Of a DNA stretch of 64,000 nt, positions 19,939-29,455 are shown in pieces. Location of the stretch: positions 124,001-188,000 of the forward strand of contig NZ_JAAAMJ010000005.1 in assembly GCF_010500835.1 (NCBI RefSeq), read 5' to 3'. This DNA comes from Aurantimonas aggregata. Lineage in GTDB: Bacteria; Pseudomonadota; Alphaproteobacteria; Rhizobiales; Rhizobiaceae. Each line of letters opens with the position of its first letter. The stretch's first letter is position 1. The translations under genes and the position numbers were made by a program. The notes under the pieces are model-generated. The model made no database searches. It worked only from the letters and a program-made list of their open reading frames with translations, and had not been told where the DNA came from.

Positions 19939-21006
19939 ATGACCGACAAGACAAACGCTCTGACCTATCGCGACGCCGGGGTCGACATCGACGCGGGCAA
20001 CGCGCTCGTGCAGCGCATCAAGCCGCATGTGCGCGCCACGGCGCGGCGCGGCGCCGACGGCGAGATCGGCGGCTTCGGCGGGCTCTTCGACCTGAAGGCA
20101 GCCGGCTTCACCGACCCGCTGCTCGTCGCCGCCAACGACGGCGTCGGCACCAAGCTCAGGGTCGCCATCGAGACCGGCATCCACGACACGATCGGCATCG
20201 ATCTCGTCGCGATGTGCGTCAACGACCTCGTCGTGCAGGGCGCCGAGCCGCTGTTCTTCCTCGACTATTACGCCACCGGCAAGCTCGACCCGGCCGAGGG
20301 CGAAGCGATCGTCCGGGGTATCGCCGAGGGCTGTCTGCAGGCCGGCTGCGCGCTGATCGGCGGCGAGACGGCGGAGATGCCCGGCCTCTACGCCGACAAG
20401 GATTACGACCTTGCCGGCTTCGCCGTGGGCGCGGTGGAGCGCGACCGGTTGCTGCCGGCGGGCGGCATTGTCGCCGGCGACATGATCCTCGGCCTCGCCT
20501 CCTCCGGCGTTCATTCCAACGGCTATTCGCTGGTGCGGCGCATCGTCGAGCTGTCCGGCACAAGCTACGCCGACCCGGCGCCGTTCGATACCAGCCGCAG
20601 CCTCGGCGCGGCGCTGATCGAGCCGACGCGGATCTACGTCAAGTCGCTGCTGTCGGTCTTCGCCGAGACGTCCGGCATCAAGGCGCTGGCCCACATCACC
20701 GGCGGCGGCTTCGTCGAGAACATTCCCCGCGTGCTGCCGGATACCCTGCGCGCCGACATCGACCTGTTCGCCGTGAAGGTGCCGCCGGTCTTCGGCTGGC
20801 TGTCGCGGACCGGCGGCGTTGCCGAAGCCGAGATGCTGCGGACCTTCAACTGCGGCATCGGGATGATCGTGGTGGTTTCCGAGGCCGACGCGGCGACCGT
20901 CGGCGCGCTGCTGCAGGCGGCAGGCGAGACGGTGGTGCCGCTCGGCCGCATCCTGGAGCGCAAGGACGACGCCGTCACCTTCAACGGCAGCCTGGCGCTC
21001 GCATGA
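19939..21006 (+). CDS. purM: phosphoribosylformylglycinamidine cyclo-ligase (AIR synthetase)
   Basis: Fifth step of purine synthesis: ATP-dependent ring closure of FGAM to AIR. The 355 residues show the conserved beginning [13 protein letters not shown], the GGFGGLFDL stretch, the ATP-site region NDGVGTKL and [32 protein letters not shown], and the C-terminal [13 protein letters not shown] block. Its stop overlaps the purN start (ATGA at 21003-21006), so the pair is translationally coupled. The upstream neighbour is divergent, with 131 bases between. Confidence 0.96.
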   Translation: MTDKTNALTYRDAGVDIDAGNALVQRIKPHVRATARRGADGEIGGFGGLFDLKAAGFTDPLLVAANDGVGTKLRVAIETGIHDTIGIDLVAMCVNDLVVQGAEPLFFLDYYATGKLDPAEGEAIVRGIAEGCLQAGCALIGGETAEMPGLYADKDYDLAGFAVGAVERDRLLPAGGIVAGDMILGLASSGVHSNGYSLVRRIVELSGTSYADPAPFDTSRSLGAALIEPTRIYVKSLLSVFAETSGIKALAHITGGGFVENIPRVLPDTLRADIDLFAVKVPPVFGWLSRTGGVAEAEMLRTFNCGIGMIVVVSEADAATVGALLQAAGETVVPLGRILERKDDAVTFNGSLALA

Positions 21007-21701
21007 GCAGCGTCCGCCGCAAGCGGGTCGTCGTCCTGATATCGGGGCGCGGCTCGAACATGCAGGCGCTGATCGCGGCCACGATGGACCCGGCCTTTCC
21101 GGGCCAGATCGTCGGCGTGATCGCCAACAGGCCCGATGCGCCGGGCCTCGACACGGCGCGGCGCCACGACATCACGGCGATCGCCGTCGACCAGAAAGCC
21201 TACGAGAATCGCGAAGCCCACGAGGCGGCCGTGCTGGACGTGCTGGCCGGGCTCGACCCGGACATCGTCTGCCTCGCCGGCTACATGCGGCTCCTGTCGG
21301 CGACCTTCGTGCTGCGCTATTCTGGACGGCTGATCAACATCCACCCGTCGCTGCTGCCGCTGTTTCCTGGCCTCGAGACCCACGAGCGGGCGCTGGCCGC
21401 CGGCATGCGGATCCATGGCTGCACCGTCCATTTCGTCACCGAGCGCATGGACGAGGGTCCGATCATCGCCCAGGCGGCGATCGCCGTCGAAGCCGGCGAC
21501 ACGGCCGAGACATTGTCCGGGCGGTTGCTCGCCGCCGAGCATCGGCTCTATCCGCACGCTTTGAGACTGGTGCTCGACGGCACGGTTCGCATGACCAACG
21601 GCCGCGCAATTCTCGAGCGCCGGGCGCCAGCGGCCGAGGCGCCGGACGGGCCGGTGGAAAGCCCGCGGATGCTGGTCTCGCCGGACGCGCGACGGGGATA
21701 G
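21003..21701 (+). CDS. purN: phosphoribosylglycinamide formyltransferase (GAR transformylase)
   Basis: Third step of purine synthesis: transfers a formyl group from 10-formyl-tetrahydrofolate to GAR. The protein is 232 residues from the ATG at 21003. It begins with the nucleotide-binding strand [15 protein letters not shown]; the active-site region [12 protein letters not shown] holds the catalytic Asn and His, and [13 protein letters not shown] supplies the Asp loop. The last 25-30 residues are a Pro/Ala-rich extension beyond the usual end. It forms the purM-purN operon by start-stop overlap. Confidence 0.96.
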   Translation: MSSVRRKRVVVLISGRGSNMQALIAATMDPAFPGQIVGVIANRPDAPGLDTARRHDITAIAVDQKAYENREAHEAAVLDVLAGLDPDIVCLAGYMRLLSATFVLRYSGRLINIHPSLLPLFPGLETHERALAAGMRIHGCTVHFVTERMDEGPIIAQAAIAVEAGDTAETLSGRLLAAEHRLYPHALRLVLDGTVRMTNGRAILERRAPAAEAPDGPVESPRMLVSPDARRG

Positions 21702-21941
21702 GTTTCCCGTCGGGACCGAACAGGACCCGGTGCCTCAGCCTGTGGATGGGACGATTTTACCTTAGGTCAAGCTGGCGGCGGATGCGCTCGTCTGCCATTG
21801 TGGGCGCGCCAGCCTGCCAGCCGCATGCAGCCTGGCCGGATCGTCGCCTGCCTCCGATGCGCCAAGTCATCGACTCAGACAGGCCGAACTGCTCCGGTGG
21901 CGCAGTAGAACGCTCCTGGGGGAACCGCGGCTGGGGTGGCG

Positions 21942-24923
21942 ATGACATTTCTTCGCGATGGCATTCGGCACCCTTCTCGCCGCCTGCGCCAAGCGACATT
22001 GGCCGCAGCGGCCCTCATGGCCGCCATGGAAGTGGCCCAGGCGACCTCCTGCCCCGCCGAACGCCCCGAACCGCTGCTGCCGACGAATCCGGCCGCGTGC
22101 GCCAGCCTCGCCGAGGCGGTGCGCAAGCCGTCAGCCTTGCCCCTCGACCAGTATGAGGCGAAGCTCGACCAGTTCTTCGGCCAGTACTGCCATCGCGACA
22201 CGGCGGCCGGCTGGCGGCGCGACCGCACCGTGCGCGACACCGGCCCGTTCACGGCGCGGTTCGCCGACGGCAACTGGACCGGCACCGATCACGGCACGCA
22301 CGCGCCGGTGGTGATCTGGTACTCGCCGGAAATGGCCGACTGGCTGGTCGCCAACCGCGCCGACGACGGCCCGGCCGCCGAAGCGCCGGTGCCGGACGGC
22401 GCGATGATGGTGAAGGAGATGTATCCCGCGCCCGCCGCCGACTGCGTCGCCGTACCACCGGAGCGGCTGTTTCCGACCAGCGGCGCGGCGGTGATGATCC
22501 GCGATGCAGAGGGCTCCTTCGATGGCTGGTTCTGGGGCTGGTACGGTTTCGGGGCGGACAGCGGCTGGGCGCCGGACTGGCCGCCGCCGCCATCGAACCC
22601 GCTGCCCAACATGGGCTTTGCGCAATACTGCCTGAACTGCCACGCCTCGGCCGAGAACAACCATACCTTCGCCTCGCCGAAGAACATTCAGGGCGAGCCG
22701 GGACGCTCGCTGGTGTTCCTCAGCCAGAACGTGCCGCCGCAGCCGCCCGCCGAATCGCATCATGACGCGGTCACCACCCAGGAGGACCCGGTTCGCCGGC
22801 ACGTGCAGCCGCTCGCGGCGCCGGACCGGGACGTGCTGGCGGCGCTGCGCGCCTACGCATCCGGCGCCGCCGAGACCGACAGTGTCGCGCCGATGCCCTC
22901 GCAGACCTACGACCAGACCTGGGTCGCCGCCGGCGGGCCGACGGCCGCCGACACCTTCCTCACCTCCAGCCAGTGCCTCGGCTGCCACGATGCCGGGAGC
23001 ACCGGTCTGCAGTTCGACATGACTGCGCCGAACCCGCATGGCGCGGGCCTCGCGAACCTCTCGCCCTATGCGACCTGGCGCTCCTCGCCGATGGGGCTGG
23101 CCGGCCGCGACCCGTTCTTCTTCGCCCAGTTGGCGAGCGAGACGCAGAGTTTCCACCCGGGCGCCAGCGATGTCGTGCAGGACACCTGCCTCGGCTGCCA
23201 CGGCATCAACGGCCAGCGGCAGTTCCATATCGACGGGGCGGCGGACGGCGGCGCCTGCGCGCCGTTCACGCGGGAGATGGTCGACGCCGTCCCCTACCCG
23301 GACGGCAATCCCACCGCCGATCATGCCAAGTTCGGGGCACTGGCCCGCGACGGCAACTCCTGCACGGCCTGCCACCGCATGGCGCTGGGCGAAGCCGGTA
23401 CGGCGGCGGCGGACCAGCCGCAGAACGCCTGCGTCGCCGAGCGGCAGGCATTCCTCAACCCCGACAACACCGGCTTTGCCAAGACCTTCACCGGCAGCTT
23501 CCTCGTCGGTGCGCCGGACCGGTTGATCGGCCCGTTCGAGAACCCGAAGACCAAGCCGATGGAGGCCGCTTTCGGCAACATTCCGGCGCACGACACGGCG
23601 ATCGCCAGTTCCGAGATCTGCGGCACCTGCCACACGGTGCACCTGCCGGTGATGCAGGACGCCAAGGTGATCGCCCATACCTACGAGCAGACCACCTATC
23701 CCGAATGGGCGTTCAGCGCCTATCGCACCGGCGAGAGCCCGGACGGCACGCTACCGCTGGGCGCCGGGAGCGCCGCCGATTCCTGCCAGGGCTGCCACAT
23801 GCCGTCGCGCGATGCCGCCGGCGTGCCCTATCGCTCGAAGATCGCCAGCATCCAGGAATATTCCAACTTTCCGCAGGCGGAGAACGTGCGGCCGCCGGAG
23901 GAGATCGACCTCGCCGAGCGCGACGGCTTCGCCCGGCACACGCTGGTCGGGCTCAATGTCTTCCTGATCAAGATCGCCCAGCAGTTTCCCGACATATTGG
24001 GGATCGGCCTGCCGGACCCGATGCTCGGCAAGAAGGGCCTCGACCCGCTGCTGCGGACGGAGCGGGCAATGCTCGACCTCGCGGTCGAGAGCACTGCGGC
24101 GATCACGGCTACGGAGATCGCCAACGATGGCAAGACCTTGAGCGCCACGGTTAACATCGAGAACAAGGCCGGCCACAAATTCCCATCCGGCGTCGGCTTC
24201 CGCCGGGCCTTCGTCGACTTCCGCGTGCTGGACTCGGACGGCGAGACGCTATGGGCGTCGGGCCGCACGGACGCGGCCGGGGTGCTGGTCGACGCCGCCG
24301 GCGCGCCGGTGACGGGCGAGAACTGGTGGAACGAAGACTGCTCGGCCCGCATCGAGCCCGACAAGCGGCTGCACCAGCCGCATTACCAGGAGATCACCCG
24401 GCAGGATCAGGTGCAGGTCTACCAGGAGCTCGTCTCCACGCCGCCGGACGGGCCGGCGATCTGCGGGCCCGGCTCGACGCCGCAGGGCATGCTGACGACG
24501 AGCTTCCTGTCGATCTGCTCTTCGGTGAAGGACAACCGGCTGCTGCCGCACGGCTATCTCGGGGTCGAGGATCGCAAGGTGATCGCTGCGGCGCTGGGGG
24601 CCGGCGAGGAGCTGGCGCTGGAGACCGGCTCCTACGGCGTCGGCGACGATCCGGACTACCAGACCGGCGGCGGCGACAGTTTCGTCTATGCGGTGCCGCT
24701 CGCCGACCTGCCTGCAGGCAAGGAGCCGGCCTCCGTCGAGGCGACGCTCTACTACCAGGCGACGCCGCCCTTTTACCTGCAGGACCGCTTCTGCACCGCC
24801 AAGGGCCCCGACACCGACCGGCTGAAATATCTCGTCGGCCGCCTCGATCTCAGCGGCACGGAAGCCGAGGACTGGAAATTGCGGGTGGTGACGACCGGGC
24901 CGGTGGCGATCAAGGCGCACTGA
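21942..24923 (+). CDS. six-haem c-type cytochrome, periplasmic, unknown role
   Basis: About 993 residues from the ATG at 21942; a GTG six bases upstream is also possible. A signal peptide ends near AQA-TS (about residue 33) and there is no lipobox, so the protein should be exported to the periplasm. Six CXXCH haem sites are visible: CLNCH (~230), CLGCH (~345), CLGCH (~416), CTACH (~474), CGTCH (~560) and CQGCH (~615). The C-terminal third has no haem site and contains AGHKFPSGVGFRRAF (about 745), a motif common in uncharacterised multihaem cytochromes, followed by a beta-rich region. No ccm genes, quinol oxidase or terminal reductase lie beside it. It is convergent with a molybdoenzyme gene 83 bases away. 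Electron transfer is sure; the partner is unknown. Confidence 0.9.
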   Translation: MTFLRDGIRHPSRRLRQATLAAAALMAAMEVAQATSCPAERPEPLLPTNPAACASLAEAVRKPSALPLDQYEAKLDQFFGQYCHRDTAAGWRRDRTVRDTGPFTARFADGNWTGTDHGTHAPVVIWYSPEMADWLVANRADDGPAAEAPVPDGAMMVKEMYPAPAADCVAVPPERLFPTSGAAVMIRDAEGSFDGWFWGWYGFGADSGWAPDWPPPPSNPLPNMGFAQYCLNCHASAENNHTFASPKNIQGEPGRSLVFLSQNVPPQPPAESHHDAVTTQEDPVRRHVQPLAAPDRDVLAALRAYASGAAETDSVAPMPSQTYDQTWVAAGGPTAADTFLTSSQCLGCHDAGSTGLQFDMTAPNPHGAGLANLSPYATWRSSPMGLAGRDPFFFAQLASETQSFHPGASDVVQDTCLGCHGINGQRQFHIDGAADGGACAPFTREMVDAVPYPDGNPTADHAKFGALARDGNSCTACHRMALGEAGTAAADQPQNACVAERQAFLNPDNTGFAKTFTGSFLVGAPDRLIGPFENPKTKPMEAAFGNIPAHDTAIASSEICGTCHTVHLPVMQDAKVIAHTYEQTTYPEWAFSAYRTGESPDGTLPLGAGSAADSCQGCHMPSRDAAGVPYRSKIASIQEYSNFPQAENVRPPEEIDLAERDGFARHTLVGLNVFLIKIAQQFPDILGIGLPDPMLGKKGLDPLLRTERAMLDLAVESTAAITATEIANDGKTLSATVNIENKAGHKFPSGVGFRRAFVDFRVLDSDGETLWASGRTDAAGVLVDAAGAPVTGENWWNEDCSARIEPDKRLHQPHYQEITRQDQVQVYQELVSTPPDGPAICGPGSTPQGMLTTSFLSICSSVKDNRLLPHGYLGVEDRKVIAAALGAGEELALETGSYGVGDDPDYQTGGGDSFVYAVPLADLPAGKEPASVEATLYYQATPPFYLQDRFCTAKGPDTDRLKYLVGRLDLSGTEAEDWKLRVVTTGPVAIKAH

Positions 24924-25006
24924 CCCGGCCAACCGGGCGAACGAGCGCGACGTCAGCTGCGCTCGCTGTCAGCCGGCGTCGTCGCCCGTGGCGAGCGCCG
25001 GCCGGC

Positions 25007-27121
25007 TCAGACCGGCTCGGTCCGCAGCCACACCTTGTTGTCGTGGAATGCCGCACCGCCGAACGGCGCAACCGGGTCTGCCCCAGTCAGGACGTTGATC
25101 CCCTCCCCGTCGAGGAAGTCGGTGTTGGCCCACAGGCCCTCGTGGACCAGCACGCCAGGCCTGACCGTGTCGCTGACCTTGACCGGCAGGCGCACCTCGC
25201 CGCGGCCGTTGCCGATGGTGACGAGCTGGCCGTCGCCGAGGCTCTCGCGCAGCGCGTCCTCGGGATGGACGAGCAGTTCCGGCCGGCCTTCGCGCGACCG
25301 CGAACCGCGCGTTTCCGCAAAGGTCGAGTTGAGGAACTGCCGCGCCGGCGAGGTCGCCAGCCGGTAGGGGTGCGCGCCGTCGGCCGTCTCGATCAGCTCG
25401 ACATGGTCGGGAAACACCGGCAGGCCGGCGACCGGGCCTTGCGCTCCCAGACTCTCCGGCGGACGGTTCGGCGCCGGCGAGCCGGTCCAGTCCGGGCGGA
25501 AGCGGAATTTGCCGTCCGGCCAGGCGAAACCCGAGAGAAAATGCGCCGTCTCGAACGGCGGCTGCCGGTCGATCCAGCGCTCGCGCTGCAGCCCGTCGAA
25601 GCCCTCGATGTCGCCGGCGGCCTTCAGCATCGTGTCGATCAGCGTCCGCTCGGTCAGGCCGAAGCCGGGCCGGTCGGCGACGCCGAGGCGCCTGGCCAGT
25701 TCCTCGACGACGAAATGGTTGGTGCGCACCGTCTCAGGCGGGTCGACCAGTTTCGGCCCGAGCACGATGTGGTTCTGGCCGCCGCCGCGATAGATGTCGT
25801 CATGCTCGAGGAACATCGTCGCCGGCAGCACCAGATCGGCGAGCTTCGCCGTGTCGGTCATGAATTGTTCGTGGACGCAGGTGAACAAATCGTCGCGGGC
25901 AAGACCCTGCCGGACCAGCCGCTGCTCGGGGCAGACATTCGCTGGGTTGGTGTTCTGGATCAGCATCGCCGTCACCGGCGGGCCGTTCGACAGTGCCGCG
26001 GCGTCGCCGGTCAGCACCGCGCCGATCCGCGACTGGTCGAGGTAGCGGATATTCGGATCGCGGTCGGCCGTGCCCATGATCTCGGACTTGTCGAGGCCGA
26101 AGATGTCGGAGTTGGAATGGAAGGCGCCGCCGCCCTCGTGCCGCCAGTTTCCGAATACCGCCGGCACCGACATCGCCGCATGCATGGCGACGGCGCCGTT
26201 GCGCTGGCGGGTAAAGCCATAGCCGAGCCGGAAGAAGGTCCGCGGCGTCCGCCCGACCAAAGCGGCGAAGGCCTCGATCTCCTCGACCGAAAGCCCGGTG
26301 ATGGCGGCAGCCCATTCGGGCGTGCGGCTAGCCAGATGCGCCTCCAGCCCGACCGGATCGTCGGTGTAGCGGGCGAGGTAGTCGCGGTCCGCGGTGCCGT
26401 CGCGGAACGCCACGTGCATCAGCGCGCAGGCGAGCGCCGCGTCGGTGCCGGGCCGCAGCTTCAAGGCGAGATCGGCCTGCTTCATCGTGGCGTTGTCGTA
26501 AATGTCGATGACGACGATCTTCGCGCCGCGTTCCTTGCGGGCCCTTGCGGCGTGGGTCATCACATTGACCTGAGTCGCCACCGCGTTGGTGCCCCAGATG
26601 ACCAGGCAGTCGGACTGCGCCATCTCGCGCGGGTCGGCGCCGCGCATGGCCCCCGCCCCGACGAACCAGCCGGTCCAGGCCATGTTGGTGCAGATCGAAT
26701 CGAACTGGCCGGAATAGCGCTTGCCGTGGCGCAGGCGATGGATGCCGTCGCGCTGCACGAGACCCATCGTGCCGGCATATTGATAGGGCCAAACCGATTC
26801 CGAACCGTGCCGCGACTCGGCCTGGACGAATTTCTCGGCTACGAGGTCGAGCGCGTCGTCCCAGCCGATCTCGCGCCAGCCGCCCTCGCCCTTGCCGCCC
26901 ACCCGCTGCATCGGCTTCAAGAGCCGATCCGGCGAATGGACGCGCTCGGCGTAACGGGCGACCTTGGCGCAGATCACCCCGGCCGTGTAGTCGTTGGCCG
27001 CCGCCCCGCGCACCCGGCCGATCGTGCGGTTGTCGAGGATCTCGACATCCAGGGCGCAGGTGGACGGGCAATCATGCGGGCAGGCGGAATGCCCGATGGT
27101 GACGGCGAGCGGCTTGTTCAT
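25007..27121 (-). CDS. molybdopterin-dependent oxidoreductase (DMSO-reductase superfamily)
   Basis: About 704 residues. The 4Fe-4S motif is at the N-terminus: C14-x3-C18-x3-C22-x28-C51, followed by K53 on the presumed electron path to the bis-MGD cofactor. MGD-binding elements include WGTNAVATQVN, the QNTNPANVCPE region, and a C-terminal molydopterin-binding domain (about 590-700). There is no Tat signal (the protein starts MNKPLAVTIGHSACPHDCP), so it is likely cytoplasmic. The usual molybdenum-ligand position seems to be Ala148 (C144-T-N-M-A). The start at 27121 is preferred over one 36 bases upstream that adds only a basic stretch. The substrate is unknown; no accessory subunit is adjacent. 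Confidence 0.9.
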   Translation of the reverse strand: MNKPLAVTIGHSACPHDCPSTCALDVEILDNRTIGRVRGAAANDYTAGVICAKVARYAERVHSPDRLLKPMQRVGGKGEGGWREIGWDDALDLVAEKFVQAESRHGSESVWPYQYAGTMGLVQRDGIHRLRHGKRYSGQFDSICTNMAWTGWFVGAGAMRGADPREMAQSDCLVIWGTNAVATQVNVMTHAARARKERGAKIVVIDIYDNATMKQADLALKLRPGTDAALACALMHVAFRDGTADRDYLARYTDDPVGLEAHLASRTPEWAAAITGLSVEEIEAFAALVGRTPRTFFRLGYGFTRQRNGAVAMHAAMSVPAVFGNWRHEGGGAFHSNSDIFGLDKSEIMGTADRDPNIRYLDQSRIGAVLTGDAAALSNGPPVTAMLIQNTNPANVCPEQRLVRQGLARDDLFTCVHEQFMTDTAKLADLVLPATMFLEHDDIYRGGGQNHIVLGPKLVDPPETVRTNHFVVEELARRLGVADRPGFGLTERTLIDTMLKAAGDIEGFDGLQRERWIDRQPPFETAHFLSGFAWPDGKFRFRPDWTGSPAPNRPPESLGAQGPVAGLPVFPDHVELIETADGAHPYRLATSPARQFLNSTFAETRGSRSREGRPELLVHPEDALRESLGDGQLVTIGNGRGEVRLPVKVSDTVRPGVLVHEGLWANTDFLDGEGINVLTGADPVAPFGGAAFHDNKVWLRTEPV

Positions 27122-27216
27122 TCCCGATTGATAGCGCAACCGACGCCGCGACCCCAACTCAAAATGCCGATCGCTGGCATTCGTCCCGGTGCACTGATCA
27201 CGTCGTCCCCCGGCAC

Positions 27217-27250
27217 GAAAAGGGGCCGGACCATCGGTCCGACCCCTTTC
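27217..27250 (-). terminator. rho-independent terminator of the Old Yellow Enzyme gene
   Basis: The arms are GAAAAGGGGCCGGACC and GGTCCGACCCCTTTC around ATC, a nearly perfect 15-bp stem with one mismatch. Read on the minus strand, the stem ends in CCCCTTTTCG, giving the U-rich tail. It lies 23 bases past the stop of the gene ending at 27273 and separates it from the molybdoenzyme gene. Confidence 0.8.
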
Positions 27251-27272
27251 GAAACGACACCCGAGGGATCGT

Positions 27273-28385
27273 TCAGGCGGCGTTGGCGTAGCGCGCGCGC
27301 TCTTCCTCGCTGAGCGACGGATAGTCGGTCAGGCCCTTCTCGTCACCGCCATAGAAAGTCTCCTCGTTCCACTCGGCGAGCGGCGCGTCGAGCTCGAAAC
27401 GCGTCACCAGGTCCGGATTGGAGATGAAGAGCCGGCCGATGCAGGCGAGATCGGTCTCGCCGCTCTCGACCCGCTCGACGGCGAGCTCGCGATCGTAGCG
27501 GTTGTTGCCCATGTAGACGCCGTCGAAGTGATCCTTGAGCGTCCAGGCCTTGAACTTGTCCGGATCGCGATTGCCACGGGTCTCGCCCTCGATGACGTGG
27601 AGATAGACCAGCTTGCGCTTCGACAGTTCCTCGACATAGCAGGTGAACAGCGGCTCGGGATTGCTGTCGCGCAGGTCATTGGCGGGGCTCACCGGCGAGA
27701 TGCGGATGCCGACGCGTTCCGGACCCCAGACGGCGACCACGGCATCGACGACCTGGAGCGGGAAGCGCATGCGGTTTTCGATGGAGCCGCCATATTCGTC
27801 GGTGCGCTGGTTGGCGCCGTCGCGCAGGAACTGGTCGAGCAGGTAGCCATTGGCCGAATGGATCTCGACGCCGTCGAAGCCGGCGGCCTTGGCGTTCTCC
27901 GCCGCCCTGACGTAGTCGGCGACGACACGCGGCAGCTCGTTCTTTTCGAGCGCCCGCGGCACCGGAATGTCCTTCATGCCGTCATTGGTGAAGGCGGTCA
28001 TTTCCGGCTTCACCGCCGACGGGGCGACCGGCAGCGCGCCGCCCGGCTGCAGGTCCGGATGCGAGACGCGGCCGACATGCCAGAGCTGCATGACGATCTT
28101 GCCGCCCTCGGCGTGGACGGCGTCCGTCACGCGCTTCCAGTCGGCGACATGGCGATTGGTGAAGATACCCGGGGTCCATGCGTAGCCACGGCCTTCCGGC
28201 GAGATGTTCGTCGCCTCGGTGATGATCAGCCCGGCGCCGGCGCGCTGGCGATAATACTCGACATGCATGTCCTTGAGATCGCCCTCGTCGGTGGCGCGGC
28301 TGCGGGTCAGCGGTGCCATGACGACGCGGTTGGCGAGACGGACGGGTCCGAGGTCGAGGGGTTCGAACAGCTTGGCCTTGGTCAT
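27273..28385 (-). CDS. Old Yellow Enzyme family alkene reductase (NADH:flavin oxidoreductase)
   Basis: A 370-residue TIM-barrel FMN enzyme that reduces activated C=C bonds, and sometimes nitro-esters, with NAD(P)H. Conserved OYE features are MAPLTRSR with T27, LWHVGR (101-106), HSANGYLLDQFL with H176, N179 and Y181 (substrate carbonyl binding and proton donor), and DEYGGSIENRMRF (196-208). Closest in style to NemA/OYE alkene reductases, often linked to defence against electrophiles; the physiological substrate is not readable. It is single with its own terminator, and divergent from rlmJ. No adjacent NemR-like repressor is present. Confidence 0.92.
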   Translation of the reverse strand: MTKAKLFEPLDLGPVRLANRVVMAPLTRSRATDEGDLKDMHVEYYRQRAGAGLIITEATNISPEGRGYAWTPGIFTNRHVADWKRVTDAVHAEGGKIVMQLWHVGRVSHPDLQPGGALPVAPSAVKPEMTAFTNDGMKDIPVPRALEKNELPRVVADYVRAAENAKAAGFDGVEIHSANGYLLDQFLRDGANQRTDEYGGSIENRMRFPLQVVDAVVAVWGPERVGIRISPVSPANDLRDSNPEPLFTCYVEELSKRKLVYLHVIEGETRGNRDPDKFKAWTLKDHFDGVYMGNNRYDRELAVERVESGETDLACIGRLFISNPDLVTRFELDAPLAEWNEETFYGGDEKGLTDYPSLSEEERARYANAA

Positions 28386-28540
28386 TGCGGGGCTCTCTCC
28401 TGAATGCGATGAGGGCGCGATGCCCCTTCACTGCACCATCTGGGGATCTGCTGCAGTGCGGTAAGTCCGATGAACACAGCGTTCGTCAAATCCCCACAGC
28501 CGTCTTGGACGGAACGACGACGCCGGCGAAAGGAGACCCC

Positions 28541-29386
28541 GTGAATTACCGCCATGCCTATCACGCGGGAAACTTCGCCGACGTGGTCAAGCATGTCCTG
28601 CTGACGCGGCTGGTCGAGTATCTCAAGCGCAAGGACAAACCCTTCCGCGTCTTCGACACGCATGCCGGCCGCGGGCTCTACGATCTTGCCGCCGACGAGG
28701 CACAGCGCACGGGTGAATTCCGCGACGGCGTCGAGCGGATCATGGCGGCTGCCGGCGAGCTGTCGGCCGACCCGCTGTTCTCGGCCTATTTCGAGGCCAT
28801 CCGGCCGGACATCGACGCTCATCGCTATCCCGGCTCGCCGCTGATCGCGCGCCGCCTGCTGCGCAGCCAGGACCGGCTGTCGGCCTATGAACTGCACCCT
28901 GCCGATGCCGCGGCCCTGCGGGCCTTGTTTGCCGGCGACGTCCAGGTGAAGGCGATCGAGCTCGATGCGTGGCTGGCGCTCGGCTCGCATCTGCCGCCGA
29001 AGGAAAAGCGCGGCCTGGTGCTGATCGACCCGCCCTTCGAGAAGCCCAGCGAGATCGACGACATCGCCGCCGGCCTCGCTCGCGCCTTTCGCCGCTGGCC
29101 GGGCGGCACCTATGCGGTCTGGTACCCGCTGAAACGGCCGGAGGCCGTCGCGGCGCTGCACCGGGCCCTTGCCGGCCTCGGCGCCGACGAGGTCATCGTC
29201 GCGGAATTCCTGCGCGAGGCCTACAGCCCGGACGAGCGCTTCGTCGGTACCGGCCTCGCCGTGATCAACCCGCCCTTCGTCTTTGCCGAAGAGGCGGAGA
29301 CGATCCTGGCCCGACTGGTGCCGCTGCTCGGGCATGGCCCGACGGCAACAGCCCGGGTTTTTGCGCCCGTTGCCGCTACACCCTAG
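28541..29386 (+). CDS. rlmJ: 23S rRNA (adenine(2030)-N6)-methyltransferase
   Basis: SAM-dependent methylase of A2030 in 23S rRNA. The protein is 281 residues, beginning with the family signature NYRHAYHAGNFADVVKH; the SAM-binding region includes FDTHAGRGLYDL and the catalytic motif is LIDPPFE. The start is GTG at 28541, because AGGAG sits at 28531-28535 with proper spacing and homologous proteins begin at this point. The frame is open upstream but lacks conserved sequence. It is divergent from the Old Yellow Enzyme gene. Confidence 0.92.
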   Translation: MNYRHAYHAGNFADVVKHVLLTRLVEYLKRKDKPFRVFDTHAGRGLYDLAADEAQRTGEFRDGVERIMAAAGELSADPLFSAYFEAIRPDIDAHRYPGSPLIARRLLRSQDRLSAYELHPADAAALRALFAGDVQVKAIELDAWLALGSHLPPKEKRGLVLIDPPFEKPSEIDDIAAGLARAFRRWPGGTYAVWYPLKRPEAVAALHRALAGLGADEVIVAEFLREAYSPDERFVGTGLAVINPPFVFAEEAETILARLVPLLGHGPTATARVFAPVAATP

Positions 29387-29455
29387 CGGCAGCCCGTCGC
29401 TTTCATGATAACGCTCGGGCAACGATCCGTCGCTTTTGCCGCGAAAGGCTCCGCC

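Noticed and set aside
21741-21749. Second DnaA box upstream of the cytochrome gene (TGTGGATGG)
   Set aside because: It differs from the consensus at the outer position (CCATCCACA), and there is no functional reason for DnaA control there.
24942-24965. Hairpin CGAGCGC/GCGCTCG between the convergent cytochrome and molybdoenzyme genes
   Set aside because: A ten-base loop and no T-run on either strand; not a credible intrinsic terminator.
24251-27313. A 1020-codon open frame on the plus strand opposite the molybdoenzyme gene
   Set aside because: It is an antisense shadow of high GC at third positions. The translation is Arg/Gly/Ala/Val-rich with no motif, and it covers a clearly real gene on the other strand.
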